Positions 24,839 to 33,241 of a stretch of 64,000 nucleotides of DNA are shown here, one piece after another (position 1 is the first letter of the stretch; each line of letters begins with the position of its first letter). The stretch is from the NCBI GenBank assembly GCA_040217175.1, contig JAVJNT010000002.1:1062001-1126000 (forward strand), read 5' to 3'. The translations under genes and the position numbers were made by a program. The DNA comes from Phycisphaerales bacterium. GTDB taxonomy: Bacteria > Planctomycetota > Phycisphaerae > Phycisphaerales > UBA1924. The notes under the pieces are model-generated. The model was not told the DNA's origin. It worked only from the letters and a program-made list of their open reading frames with translations, and made no database searches.

Positions 24839-25266
24839 CTTCAAATCTCCCTTTTTCTCCCCGGGCGCTTCTCTCGGGTCGTGTTCTTTCTCTCTCTGCG
24901 ACGCTCTCTCGACGCAGTTGAAACGATGGATCCGTCGCCCGTGCCGCCCTGGAGCGACACGGCAACGACGAGGCATGCCGCGAACCGGTCCGCCGCGGCA
25001 CCCACCGCTTCCCTTCGGTTGTCCTTGAACGCAGTCCGGCCGGAACGGCCTTTCGGCGTTTCCCTCCCTGGAACCATACCGGATACGAGAGTCAACGCGA
25101 GGTCGGATCCTCTGAAAAGACAAGAATTTGTGGTCAATCTCTCCCATAACCGACATGGAGGCGATTATCGGGCGCAACGCGACGCGCGCTCTGCCTCATT
25201 CCGATCCGCCGGCTCGCCGGCTACCGTCCCATCCGACCCACGCTGATCACGGAGGATGGCGGCACC
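24839..25266. other. intergenic region between the second PEP-CTERM-like gene and dnaE
   Basis: 428 bases with no open frame that looks coding. The left side is a pyrimidine-rich leader (CTTTTTCTCC, TTCTTTCTCTCTCTGCG) of the minus-strand gene. AT-richer DNA near 25110-25160 (AGACAAGAATTTGTGGTCAAT) is the likeliest promoter zone. CGGAGG at about 25249-25254 may serve dnaE. No riboswitch class was recognised. Confidence 0.45.
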
Positions 25267-28200
25267 ATGGCAGGGGAGAAGGCCAAGCACGACCCGAACG
25301 CGCACGGGACAGAGGACATCGCGGCAACGCTCGAGGGCCAGCTCGGCACGGGGTTCGCCCACCTGCACCTGCACACCGAGTACTCGCTGCTGGACGGCGG
25401 CAACCGGATCGATCGCCTGGCCGATCGGATCAAGGACCTAGGCACCCCCGCCGTCGCCGTAACCGACCACGGCAACATGTTCGGGGCGGTCGCCTTCTAC
25501 GAGGCGTGCCGCAAGCGGGGCATCCGGCCCATCCTGGGCGTGGAGGCGTACGTGTGCCCGCCGGGCCGTCCGCGTCAGGACCGGACTTACACCGGCGTCA
25601 GCGATGGCGGGTACCACCTCGTCTTGCTTGCAGAGAACATCACGGGCTGGAACAACCTGATGCTGCTCTGCAGCCAGGCATACCTGACGGGGTTCTACTT
25701 CAAGCCCCGGATCGATCGCGAATTGCTCGAGCAGCACGCCAGCGGGCTCATCGCCATCAACGGTCACCTGGGCAGCGAGCTGGGCGAGCACCTGCTGCGA
25801 TACGTGCGCAGCAACGCGAAGGCCGACCTGGAGGCCGCCGAAGAGAGCATCGAGTGGCACAAGCGGGTGTTCGCCGACGAGGGGACGGGCCCGCGGTTCT
25901 ACTGCGAGATGCAGCACCACGTGCCCGAGCAGGTGTCGATCAATCCGCACGTGATCGAGCTCGCCAGGAAGCACGGCGTGCCGCTGGTGTGCGACAACGA
26001 CTCGCACTTCCTGCGGGCCGAGGACCACGACGCACACGACACGCTCATCTGCATCTCGATGGGCAAGAACAAGCACGACCAGGAACGCCTGCGCTACACG
26101 CCCGAGCTGTACGTCAAGAGCCCGCAGCAAATGCGCGAGTTGTTCGAGGGCGAGTACGGCGAGGACGGCGTCGAGGCCTGCGACAACACGCTGCGCATCG
26201 CGGCGCGGTGCGACGTCGAGCTGCCCATCGGCGCCAACCACGCACCGGTCGTGGTGGTTCGAACGCCCGACGAGCTTCCCCAGAGCGAAGACGCGAGCTA
26301 CGACGGCGATCTGACGGCGTGGTACAAGGACTATTGCTCGCGCTTCGAGCTCGAGCCGGCGGCCGACGCCGGGCTGGATCACGACGAGCTGAACGTCCAG
26401 TGCGATGAGGCGCTGCGTCTGCTGGCCGAGGGTGGCATGGTGTGGCGGTATGGGCCGAGCATCATGGCCCACAAGCACGCGTACGTGGAGGGAAGCGACG
26501 TAGCGACGGAGCGACGGAGCGACGAAGGGGTCGACGGCGACGCCTTCGACAAGTGGGCCCGGCTCAATCGCGAGCTGAAGATCCTGGCCGACAAGAGCAT
26601 CAGCGCGTACTTCCTCATCGTGTGGGACTTCGTGAACTGGGGCCGCGCGCGGGGCATCCCGGCGCTGGCCCGCGGTTCGGGCGTAGGCACGATGGCGGGC
26701 TACGTGCTGGGTCTCTCGAACGCCTGCCCGGTGAAGTACGGGTTGCTGTTCGAACGATTCACCGATCCGGATCGCAGCGAGTATCCCGATATCGATATCG
26801 ACCTGTGCCAGGACGGGCGCGGCGACGTCATCCGCTACGTCCGCGAGAAGTACGGGCACGTGGCGCAGATCATCACGTTCGGGACGCTCAAGGCGCGGGC
26901 GGCCGTGCGCGACGTGGCGCGCGTGCTGGCCGTGAGCCTGCCCGCGGCGGATCGGCTGGCCAAGGCCATCCCAGATCAGCTCGGCATGACGCTGGACAAG
27001 GCCGAGGCGGAGGACCCCGAGTGGGCCGACATCGCCGCCGGCAAGCCCGCGGCGCTGGCGAAGCTGAACGACAAGCTGCCCGCCGAACAGCACGCCGACA
27101 AGGAGACCATCCAGCGGCTCATCGCCAACGCGAAGGTGATGGAGGGCCAGGCGCGACACGCCAGCGTGCACGCGGCGGGCGTCATCGTGGCCACGAGGCC
27201 GCTGCACGAGCTCGTGCCGCTCTACAAGCAGAGCGGCGGCGCTGAGGACGAGGCCATCACGCAGTGGGACGGCCCGACCTGCGAGAAGATGGGCTTGCTC
27301 AAGATGGACTTCCTCGGGCTGCGCACCCTGAGCGTCATCGAGCGTGCAAGGTCGCTCATCACCACAGCGATGGATGAGGAAGCGATCTACGAAGCGGTGG
27401 GTCGCGAGAAGGGCGACGACGGGCCGCACCCGCTCGACCTCGATCGATTGACCTACGACGACCCGACCGTGTTCGAGATGTTTTCTCGGGGCGACACGAC
27501 CGGCGTGTTCCAGTTCGAATCGGGCGGCATGCGACGGCTGCTCATGGAGATGAAGCCCGACCGCCTCGAGGACCTCATCGCCGCCAACGCGCTCTTTAGG
27601 CCCGGGCCGATGGACCTGATCCCCGCGTACAACAAGCGCAAGCATGGGCACGAACCCGTGCCAACGGTGCACGAGATCGTCGATCGCTTCACGGCCGAGA
27701 CCTACGGCGTGATGGTGTACCAGGAACAGGTGATGCAGATCGTCCACGAGCTGGGCGGCATCCCGCTGCGTGCCGCGTACTCGCTCATCAAGGCGATCAG
27801 CAAGAAGAAGGCCAAGATCATCAACGCCGAGCGACCCAAGTTCGTCGACGGCGCCGCCAAGCAGGGCCTGACGCGCGACGCGGCCGAGGAGCTGTTCGAG
27901 CTCATCCTGAAGTTCGCCGGCTACGGCTTCAACAAGAGCCACTCGACCGGCTACGCGATCGTCGCGTACCAGACGGCGTACCTGAAGACGTACTTCCCGG
28001 CGCCCTACATGGCCGCGTTCCTGAGCTTCGAGAGCCAGGCCCAGAAGGTCGCCGATTGGCTGCCGTACCTCGAGGACTGCAAACGCACCCGCGTCATCGA
28101 CCCCAAGACGGGTGAGGTCCTGCGCACCGGCATCGAGGTGGCCCCGCCGGACGTCAACCTGTCCGGGCAGGACTTCGAGGTGGTATACCGCGACGACGAG

Positions 28201-29352
28201 CCGCACGATGCGCAGCACGGCCATATCCGTTTCGGCATGAAGGCCATCAAGGGTGCCGGCGGCGGCGCGATCGAGGCCATCGTGAACGCGCGGGCGGGCG
28301 AGGACGGGCCCGAGCCCTTCCGCGACCTCTTCGATTTCTGTGAGCGCATCCCGCTGCGCAGCGTGAACAAGGCGACGATCGAAAGCCTCGTCAAGGCCGG
28401 TGCGTTCGATGCCGTGCACTCGCGCGAGCAGCGCGCGGCGATGGTCGCCTCCATCGAGAGCGCGGTCAGCGCGGGCCAGAGCGCCGCGGCCGATCGCGCA
28501 GCGGGGCAGGGCGGCCTGTTCGGTGGCGGCGGGGCTGCAGAAGAAGCTCCGTCACCCGCCCTGGTCAACGTCGAGCCCTGGGGCGAGCAGGAGACGCTCC
28601 GGAACGAGAAGGACACGCTGGGTTTCTACGTTTCCAGCCATCCGCTCGAGCAATGGGGCCCGTGGATCCGTGCGTTCGCGAGCCACGAGCTGGGCCAGCT
28701 TGCCGAGGCGGAGCAGGGTCGCCGCGTGATCGCCGGCGTCATGGTGCAGAGCACCCGCGTCATCGTGGCGCGCAGCGGCCGCAGCGCAGGGCAGAAGATG
28801 GGCATCCTCACGATCGAGGATACCACCGGGACCGCCGATGCCGTGCTCTTTACTGATGCGTACCAGCGCTACGCGCACCTGCTCGAGGACGACTCGCCCA
28901 AGTTCGTGCTGGGCAGGCTCGACCGCTCGCGTGGCGACGCCCAGATCATCGTCGAGCAGATGACGCCCATCGAGGCCGTGCCGCTCGAGGGCGGCAAGCT
29001 GCGTCTGTACGTGCGCGACAGCCGGCTGAACGGCAACGGGCCGACGGCGCTCGAGCAGGTGCACGAGCTCGCCCGCGAGCACGATGCTTCGAAGAAGAAC
29101 GGCGCGCCCGTGGACGCGCCGTCCTCTCCCCTCGAGGTGGTCGTGTGCATCGGCGGGCACGAGCCCGTCGCGGTGCCGTCGACCAACCCCTCGCGGATCC
29201 GGCTCGAGCCGGCCTTCGTCTCGGGCGTCGAAGGCGTGCTCGGGCCGATGTCGGCCAGGCTCTTCGAGGGCGTGGCCGTCGAGATGCAGGACAAGCGACG
29301 AAACGGTTATGGCGGCGGCGGCAACGGCAGCGGCCGATCGATGCGGCGCTGA
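25267..29352 (+). CDS. dnaE: DNA polymerase III alpha subunit
   Basis: Replicative polymerase of 1361 residues, some 200 longer than E. coli DnaE. In order: PHP domain (about 30-280), palm with catalytic Asp residues in PDIDIDLCQDGR, fingers and beta-binding region, helix-hairpin-helix region near 950-1000, and an OB-fold (LTIEDTTGTADAVLFTDAY). The PHP metal residues look intact: HLHLH (32-36), D67-H68, E93, H117, and D245/H247; the usual Cys ligand is His (H167, NGHLGS). Such PHP domains can proofread. The extreme C-terminus is a Gly/Arg-rich tail (GYGGGGNGSGRSMRR). ATG 25267 is preceded by GGAGG at a slightly long spacing. Confidence 0.97.
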   Translation: MAGEKAKHDPNAHGTEDIAATLEGQLGTGFAHLHLHTEYSLLDGGNRIDRLADRIKDLGTPAVAVTDHGNMFGAVAFYEACRKRGIRPILGVEAYVCPPGRPRQDRTYTGVSDGGYHLVLLAENITGWNNLMLLCSQAYLTGFYFKPRIDRELLEQHASGLIAINGHLGSELGEHLLRYVRSNAKADLEAAEESIEWHKRVFADEGTGPRFYCEMQHHVPEQVSINPHVIELARKHGVPLVCDNDSHFLRAEDHDAHDTLICISMGKNKHDQERLRYTPELYVKSPQQMRELFEGEYGEDGVEACDNTLRIAARCDVELPIGANHAPVVVVRTPDELPQSEDASYDGDLTAWYKDYCSRFELEPAADAGLDHDELNVQCDEALRLLAEGGMVWRYGPSIMAHKHAYVEGSDVATERRSDEGVDGDAFDKWARLNRELKILADKSISAYFLIVWDFVNWGRARGIPALARGSGVGTMAGYVLGLSNACPVKYGLLFERFTDPDRSEYPDIDIDLCQDGRGDVIRYVREKYGHVAQIITFGTLKARAAVRDVARVLAVSLPAADRLAKAIPDQLGMTLDKAEAEDPEWADIAAGKPAALAKLNDKLPAEQHADKETIQRLIANAKVMEGQARHASVHAAGVIVATRPLHELVPLYKQSGGAEDEAITQWDGPTCEKMGLLKMDFLGLRTLSVIERARSLITTAMDEEAIYEAVGREKGDDGPHPLDLDRLTYDDPTVFEMFSRGDTTGVFQFESGGMRRLLMEMKPDRLEDLIAANALFRPGPMDLIPAYNKRKHGHEPVPTVHEIVDRFTAETYGVMVYQEQVMQIVHELGGIPLRAAYSLIKAISKKKAKIINAERPKFVDGAAKQGLTRDAAEELFELILKFAGYGFNKSHSTGYAIVAYQTAYLKTYFPAPYMAAFLSFESQAQKVADWLPYLEDCKRTRVIDPKTGEVLRTGIEVAPPDVNLSGQDFEVVYRDDEPHDAQHGHIRFGMKAIKGAGGGAIEAIVNARAGEDGPEPFRDLFDFCERIPLRSVNKATIESLVKAGAFDAVHSREQRAAMVASIESAVSAGQSAAADRAAGQGGLFGGGGAAEEAPSPALVNVEPWGEQETLRNEKDTLGFYVSSHPLEQWGPWIRAFASHELGQLAEAEQGRRVIAGVMVQSTRVIVARSGRSAGQKMGILTIEDTTGTADAVLFTDAYQRYAHLLEDDSPKFVLGRLDRSRGDAQIIVEQMTPIEAVPLEGGKLRLYVRDSRLNGNGPTALEQVHELAREHDASKKNGAPVDAPSSPLEVVVCIGGHEPVAVPSTNPSRIRLEPAFVSGVEGVLGPMSARLFEGVAVEMQDKRRNGYGGGGNGSGRSMRR

Positions 29353-29356
29353 CGCC

Positions 29357-30061
29357 CTACGGGCAGCCGTCGTCGAACTGCGTCAGGAAGCACAGGAAAT
29401 CGAAGATGTCGAGCGAGCCGCAGCCGTCGCAGTCGGCCCGGTAGTCGCCCACGGCGAACGCGTTCTGGTACGCCAGGAAGTCGAACACGTCGAGCGTGCC
29501 ATTGCGGTCGAAGTCGGGATAGCACGGCGTGCCGACGTACATCGCGGTGATCTCGGGCTGCACGTCGCCGGGCGTGTACGTATCGGGCCCGGTACCCTCG
29601 CCCCACTCGATGCGCACGTCGTCGAGGTCGACGATCAGCACGCCGCTCGTAATGCGGAGTTCGACGCGTCCGCTCTCGGTGCCCATCGCCATTGCGCTCA
29701 GCGCGCCCGCGTCGATGACGCCGGGGTCGAGCAGCGTGTACGGCGTGCCGAGGTCGGCGAACGTCGCGCCGGGGTCCATGTCGATCGGTCCGACAACGTC
29801 GCCGAACACCGACGTCTGATGAAAGGAGATGCCGATGCCCCGGTTCGAGAGCCGCGTTGTGCGCTCGCCCGTCCCGGGACCGGTCGCCTCGGGCTGGCCC
29901 AGGTACACCACGAACGTGTCGGGGGTCACGGTGACGCCCGGGTCGACGCGGAACTCGATGAAGAGCGGGTCGTCGGGCGTGATGCGGCGCTCGTTGTTGG
30001 CGTGGGCGAGGGCCGCGCAGCCGAGTGCGATCGTGGCCGCGGAGATCCAGGTGCGAGTCAT
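29357..30061 (-). CDS. secreted protein with modified GC-type dockerin tail
   Basis: A 234-residue exported protein. A signal peptide (TWISAATIALGCAALAHA) follows ATG 30061, which has GGGAG upstream. The central part is beta-rich with no domain I recognise. The tail has two EF-hand-like units. The first (DFDRNGTLDVFDFLAYQNAF) is normal; the second has changed calcium ligands and extra Cys (DCDGCGSLDIFDFLCF), which could make a disulfide instead of a calcium site. It converges on dnaE with four bases between stops. Confidence 0.8.
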   Translation of the reverse strand: MTRTWISAATIALGCAALAHANNERRITPDDPLFIEFRVDPGVTVTPDTFVVYLGQPEATGPGTGERTTRLSNRGIGISFHQTSVFGDVVGPIDMDPGATFADLGTPYTLLDPGVIDAGALSAMAMGTESGRVELRITSGVLIVDLDDVRIEWGEGTGPDTYTPGDVQPEITAMYVGTPCYPDFDRNGTLDVFDFLAYQNAFAVGDYRADCDGCGSLDIFDFLCFLTQFDDGCP

Positions 30062-30181
30062 GTTCTTTCTCCCTTCGGGCGGTCTTCGGTGTGCCCGTCG
30101 AGAGTCAGACTACCGCAAGTCGGAACCGATTGCAAGCAAAATTTTCGGTGTTCGTTTGGAGTATGGGAAGCCGAACTTCTC

Positions 30182-31411
30182 TCAAACGTCCGACAGCGCG
30201 AGCGCGCACATCATGCGCACGCCCACCGGCAGCGCGTCGTCGTTGAAATCGAAGCCCGGCTGGTGCAGCAGCGGCAGCGCCTCGACGTCGGCGCCCTTCG
30301 GCGCGAGCCCCAGCAGGAAGAAGCACGCCGGCACGTGGCGGCCGTAGTAGCTGAAGTCCTCGCCGCCCATGCTCGCCTCGGGCACGACCTCGACGTCTGA
30401 GTCGCCCAGCGTCCGCCGCGCGACCTCGAGCACGTGCGCGGCGCACGCTTCGTCGTTGCTCGTGACCGGGTAGCCCGGCAGCCAGTCGATCTCGGCGGTG
30501 CAGCCGTGGGCGGCGGCGGTGGACTCGACGACCGTGCGGAATCGATCCGCCAGGATCGCCCGCGTCTCGTCGGTGAGCGCACGGATCGTGCCGACCAGGC
30601 GAGCGCTCTCGGGGATGATGTTGTTGGCCGTGCCGGCCTCGAACTGCCCGACGGTGACCACGCCGGCGTCGCAGGGGTTCACGCTGCGCGACGCGAGCGT
30701 CTGCAGGGCCGTGACGACGGCGCTCGCGGCCACGATGGGGTCGGTCGCCAGGTGCGGCATCGCCGCGTGCCCGCCCTTGCCCACGATGCGCACGTCGAAG
30801 TCGTCGGTGCTGGCCATGAGCGGTCCTGGCCGCGTGCCGAGGCTGCCCAGCGGCATGCGCGGCCAGCCGTGCAGGCCGAAGATGCGCGTGACCGGCTCGC
30901 CCAGCCCGCCGCCGGCCGAGCCGCGCAGCACGCCCTGCTCGCACATCACTTCGGCCCCGCCGCCATCCTCCTCGGCGGGCTGGAAGAGGAACAGCACGTT
31001 GTGCGGCCGCGCATCGAGCGACGCGAGCGCCCGGGCCGCGCCGAGCAGGATGGCCGTGTGCCCGTCGTGCCCGCACGCGTGCATGACGCCCGGGTTGGTC
31101 GAGGCGTACGGCTTACCCGTTGCCTCGGTGATCGGCAGCGCATCGATGTCGGCCCGCAACGCGATGGTCTCGCTCGCTTCCGTCGTGGCGGGCAGGTAGG
31201 CGATGACGCCGGTGCCCTTGCTGGCTAGCCCCGTCTTGATCTCGAGCCCCAGCTCGCGCAGCTCGAGCTCGATGCGCGCCGACGTCTCGTGCTCGCGGTT
31301 GCTCAGCTCTGGGTTGCGGTGCAGGTCTCGTCGAAGCGACGCCAGTCGCTCGTGGTCGGCGGCGATGGCGTGTTCGATCGTGTTCGAGGCGCTGGTCGAG
31401 GTCGTCGTCAT
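30182..31411 (-). CDS. M20 family amidohydrolase (N-acyl-amino acid / hippurate hydrolase type)
   Basis: A 409-residue metallo-aminoacylase-like enzyme. Metal ligands are recognisable: Cys and His in HACGHDGH, the catalytic Glu pair in PAEEDGGGA, and a late His in LLHQPGFDFND. A dimerisation domain lies near 200-310. Substrates of this family are N-acylated amino acids, hippurate or peptidoglycan-derived amides; which one applies here is not visible. Its start overlaps the stop of the ROK gene by four bases, making it the third gene of the ispE-ROK-M20 operon. Confidence 0.9.
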   Translation of the reverse strand: MTTTSTSASNTIEHAIAADHERLASLRRDLHRNPELSNREHETSARIELELRELGLEIKTGLASKGTGVIAYLPATTEASETIALRADIDALPITEATGKPYASTNPGVMHACGHDGHTAILLGAARALASLDARPHNVLFLFQPAEEDGGGAEVMCEQGVLRGSAGGGLGEPVTRIFGLHGWPRMPLGSLGTRPGPLMASTDDFDVRIVGKGGHAAMPHLATDPIVAASAVVTALQTLASRSVNPCDAGVVTVGQFEAGTANNIIPESARLVGTIRALTDETRAILADRFRTVVESTAAAHGCTAEIDWLPGYPVTSNDEACAAHVLEVARRTLGDSDVEVVPEASMGGEDFSYYGRHVPACFFLLGLAPKGADVEALPLLHQPGFDFNDDALPVGVRMMCALALSDV

Positions 31412-32322
31412 CGCCGCATTGTATCGGCGGCGAAGAGCGCGGCCCCGAGCAGGCCCGCGTCGTCGCCGAACACGCTCTGGTGGACGGACAGCCTCCGGCC
31501 CGGCGGGAATGCGTCGGCGTTCGCGGCTCGATCCACGACCTGGGCGACCGCGGGCCCGATGCCCTCGACCAGGGCGCCCCCCACCACGACCACGCTCGGG
31601 CCCAGCAACGCGCACGCGCTGGCGGCCGCTGAGCCGACGAGCCTGAGGGCGGCGTCGACGACTTCGGTGCACAACGCATCGCCCCTCCGATAGGCGTCGG
31701 CAATCGCTTCGGGCGTCGCCTCGCGCACGGTGCTCGCACGTCCCCGTTCGAGCGCGATGCGTACGGCTTCCACGATCGCCCGCCGAGAGCAGCACTGCTC
31801 GACGGTGCGCGCGTCCGCCGGCCCGTCGGCGTTGACGATGATGTGCCCGGCCTCGACCGCGACGCCGTCGATGCCCAGGTAGACCTGCCCGCCCAGCACC
31901 GCCCCGCCGCCGACGCCGGTGCCGATCCACAGGGCGATCATGTCCGCCTCGCCGCGCGCGGCACCCAGGCGTTGTTCGGCCAGAGCCGCGGCGTTGACGT
32001 CGTTGATGAGCATCGCCTGGACGCCGAGTTGTGCCGAGATGAGATCGCCGAGCGCCACGTCACGCCAGCCGAGGTTAATCGCCGCGGTGATGGTGTTGCC
32101 CACGACCGGCCCGGGCACGCCGACGCCGATGACGCGGGGCATCTCGACGCTGGCCCGCGAAATGACCTCTCGCACGGCTTCGGCGATCGCACGCGCGGCA
32201 TCCTGCGGATCGCGCGGGGTCGCGACCTTGTGTCGCGCGATGACGCGTCCCGCATCATCGACGACGCCGGCACGCAATCCGGTCGCACCGACGTCGACGC
32301 CGATGAGGTGCGTGTGCGTCAT
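31408..32322 (-). CDS. ROK family protein (sugar kinase-like) lacking the zinc motif
   Basis: A 304-residue ROK family protein without a DNA-binding domain, so a kinase rather than a repressor. The phosphate loop (GVDVGATGLRAG), the catalytic Asp in INDVNAAALAE (D108) and GTGVGGGAV are present. The ROK zinc motif CxCGxxGCxE is missing; after the conserved GHxxxxxxG (H160) the region has only CC at 177-178. Catalysis on glucose or another sugar is therefore uncertain. It overlaps both neighbours by four bases (ATGA) in the ispE operon. Confidence 0.82.
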   Translation of the reverse strand: MTHTHLIGVDVGATGLRAGVVDDAGRVIARHKVATPRDPQDAARAIAEAVREVISRASVEMPRVIGVGVPGPVVGNTITAAINLGWRDVALGDLISAQLGVQAMLINDVNAAALAEQRLGAARGEADMIALWIGTGVGGGAVLGGQVYLGIDGVAVEAGHIIVNADGPADARTVEQCCSRRAIVEAVRIALERGRASTVREATPEAIADAYRRGDALCTEVVDAALRLVGSAAASACALLGPSVVVVGGALVEGIGPAVAQVVDRAANADAFPPGRRLSVHQSVFGDDAGLLGAALFAADTMRR

Positions 32323-33194
32323 ACCAGGTAGGCTCCGAGCGTCGTGCACGCATCGCTTCGCGCGTGCTCGGCGACCGCGAACAACGTCGAGCCGCTGCCG
32401 GTGACGTGTACGGGCGCTTGCCATTGATGCATGAGTGCGTCTCTGAGCGTGGCAAGCTCGGGTTGAACAGACATGGCAGGTCGCGCGAGGTCGTTGAAGA
32501 GCTTGGCCACCGCTGGCGACTGCATCGCAAGCGAGCGCACCTCTGCCTCGCGAAGCGGTCCTGGCTCGAAACCATCGAACGCCGCGTACACGTCCTTCGT
32601 CGAGCATCCGAACGGCGGCACGGCCAGCGTCACGGCCAGCGCTTCGCTCGGTGCGGCAAGCCGCTCGACTTCGTCGCCGAAGCCGCCCACGACCGCCGGC
32701 CTGGGCGGGGCATCGAGGCTCGGATCGGCATCGTCGATGAAGAACGCCACGTCGCTGCCGAGCGTCATGGCGATCTCGCGGAGCGCGTCGGGGGCGTGGC
32801 CCAGGCCGAGCAGCGCGTTGCCCGCGCGCAGCACCGCCGCGGCGTCGCTGCTGCCGCCGCCCAGCCCGCCGCCGTCTGGGATGCGCTTGCGGAGCGTGAT
32901 GCGCAGCGGTGCGCCCACATCGAGCTTCTTGGCGGCACGAAGGGCCAAGTCTTGTGGCGCCTCCCACCCCAGCGGTTCGCCCGCGTGCAGCGGCGCGTCG
33001 TCGGCCCAGCGAGCGTCGAGCGTCGGCCCATCCAGCGAGCGATCGACGCGGACCTCGACGTCGTCGTGCAAATCGATGGCGTGCATCCACGAGCAGATGC
33101 GATGCCAGCCCCGGCGCGGACCATCGCCCTCGGGCGGGGCGACCGCCAGGGCCAGGTTCAGCTTCGCGAAGGCTCTCAGCCGCATCGACTCCAT
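32319..33194 (-). CDS. ispE: 4-diphosphocytidyl-2-C-methyl-D-erythritol kinase
   Basis: GHMP kinase of the methylerythritol phosphate route to isoprenoids. At 291 residues it is normal. The N-terminal substrate motif (AFAKLNLALAV) and the ATP loop IPDGGGLGGGSSDAAA are clear, and the C-terminal VTGSGSTLFAV is typical. I chose ATG 33194; ATG 33185 is possible. No Shine-Dalgarno is present; TAGGGT lies five bases upstream, so the message may be leaderless. It heads an operon with the ROK and M20 genes. Confidence 0.95.
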   Translation of the reverse strand: MESMRLRAFAKLNLALAVAPPEGDGPRRGWHRICSWMHAIDLHDDVEVRVDRSLDGPTLDARWADDAPLHAGEPLGWEAPQDLALRAAKKLDVGAPLRITLRKRIPDGGGLGGGSSDAAAVLRAGNALLGLGHAPDALREIAMTLGSDVAFFIDDADPSLDAPPRPAVVGGFGDEVERLAAPSEALAVTLAVPPFGCSTKDVYAAFDGFEPGPLREAEVRSLAMQSPAVAKLFNDLARPAMSVQPELATLRDALMHQWQAPVHVTGSGSTLFAVAEHARSDACTTLGAYLV

Positions 33195-33241
33195 CGCCAA
33201 CCCTATCGACCGATCGGGGCGATCGATACGTACGATGGCCC
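33195..33241. promoter_or_regulatory. 47-base divergent promoter region of ispE and the Nif3-like gene
   Basis: TAGGGT on the minus strand (33200-33205) lies five bases before ispE ATG, and TACGAT on the plus strand (33231-33236) lies five bases before the Nif3-like ATG. Neither gene has a ribosome binding site. The spacing puts both transcription starts at or next to the start codons. The two promoters are nearly back to back. Confidence 0.5.

Noticed and set aside
24839-25266. A riboswitch or small RNA in the gap before dnaE
   Set aside because: No known class (cyclic di-GMP, cobalamin, TPP, SAM, glycine) could be matched by its conserved core, and no strong terminator-like structure is present.
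25438-28419. A 993-codon open frame opposite dnaE
   Set aside because: An antisense shadow of a certain gene; its composition is biased and no motif is recognisable.
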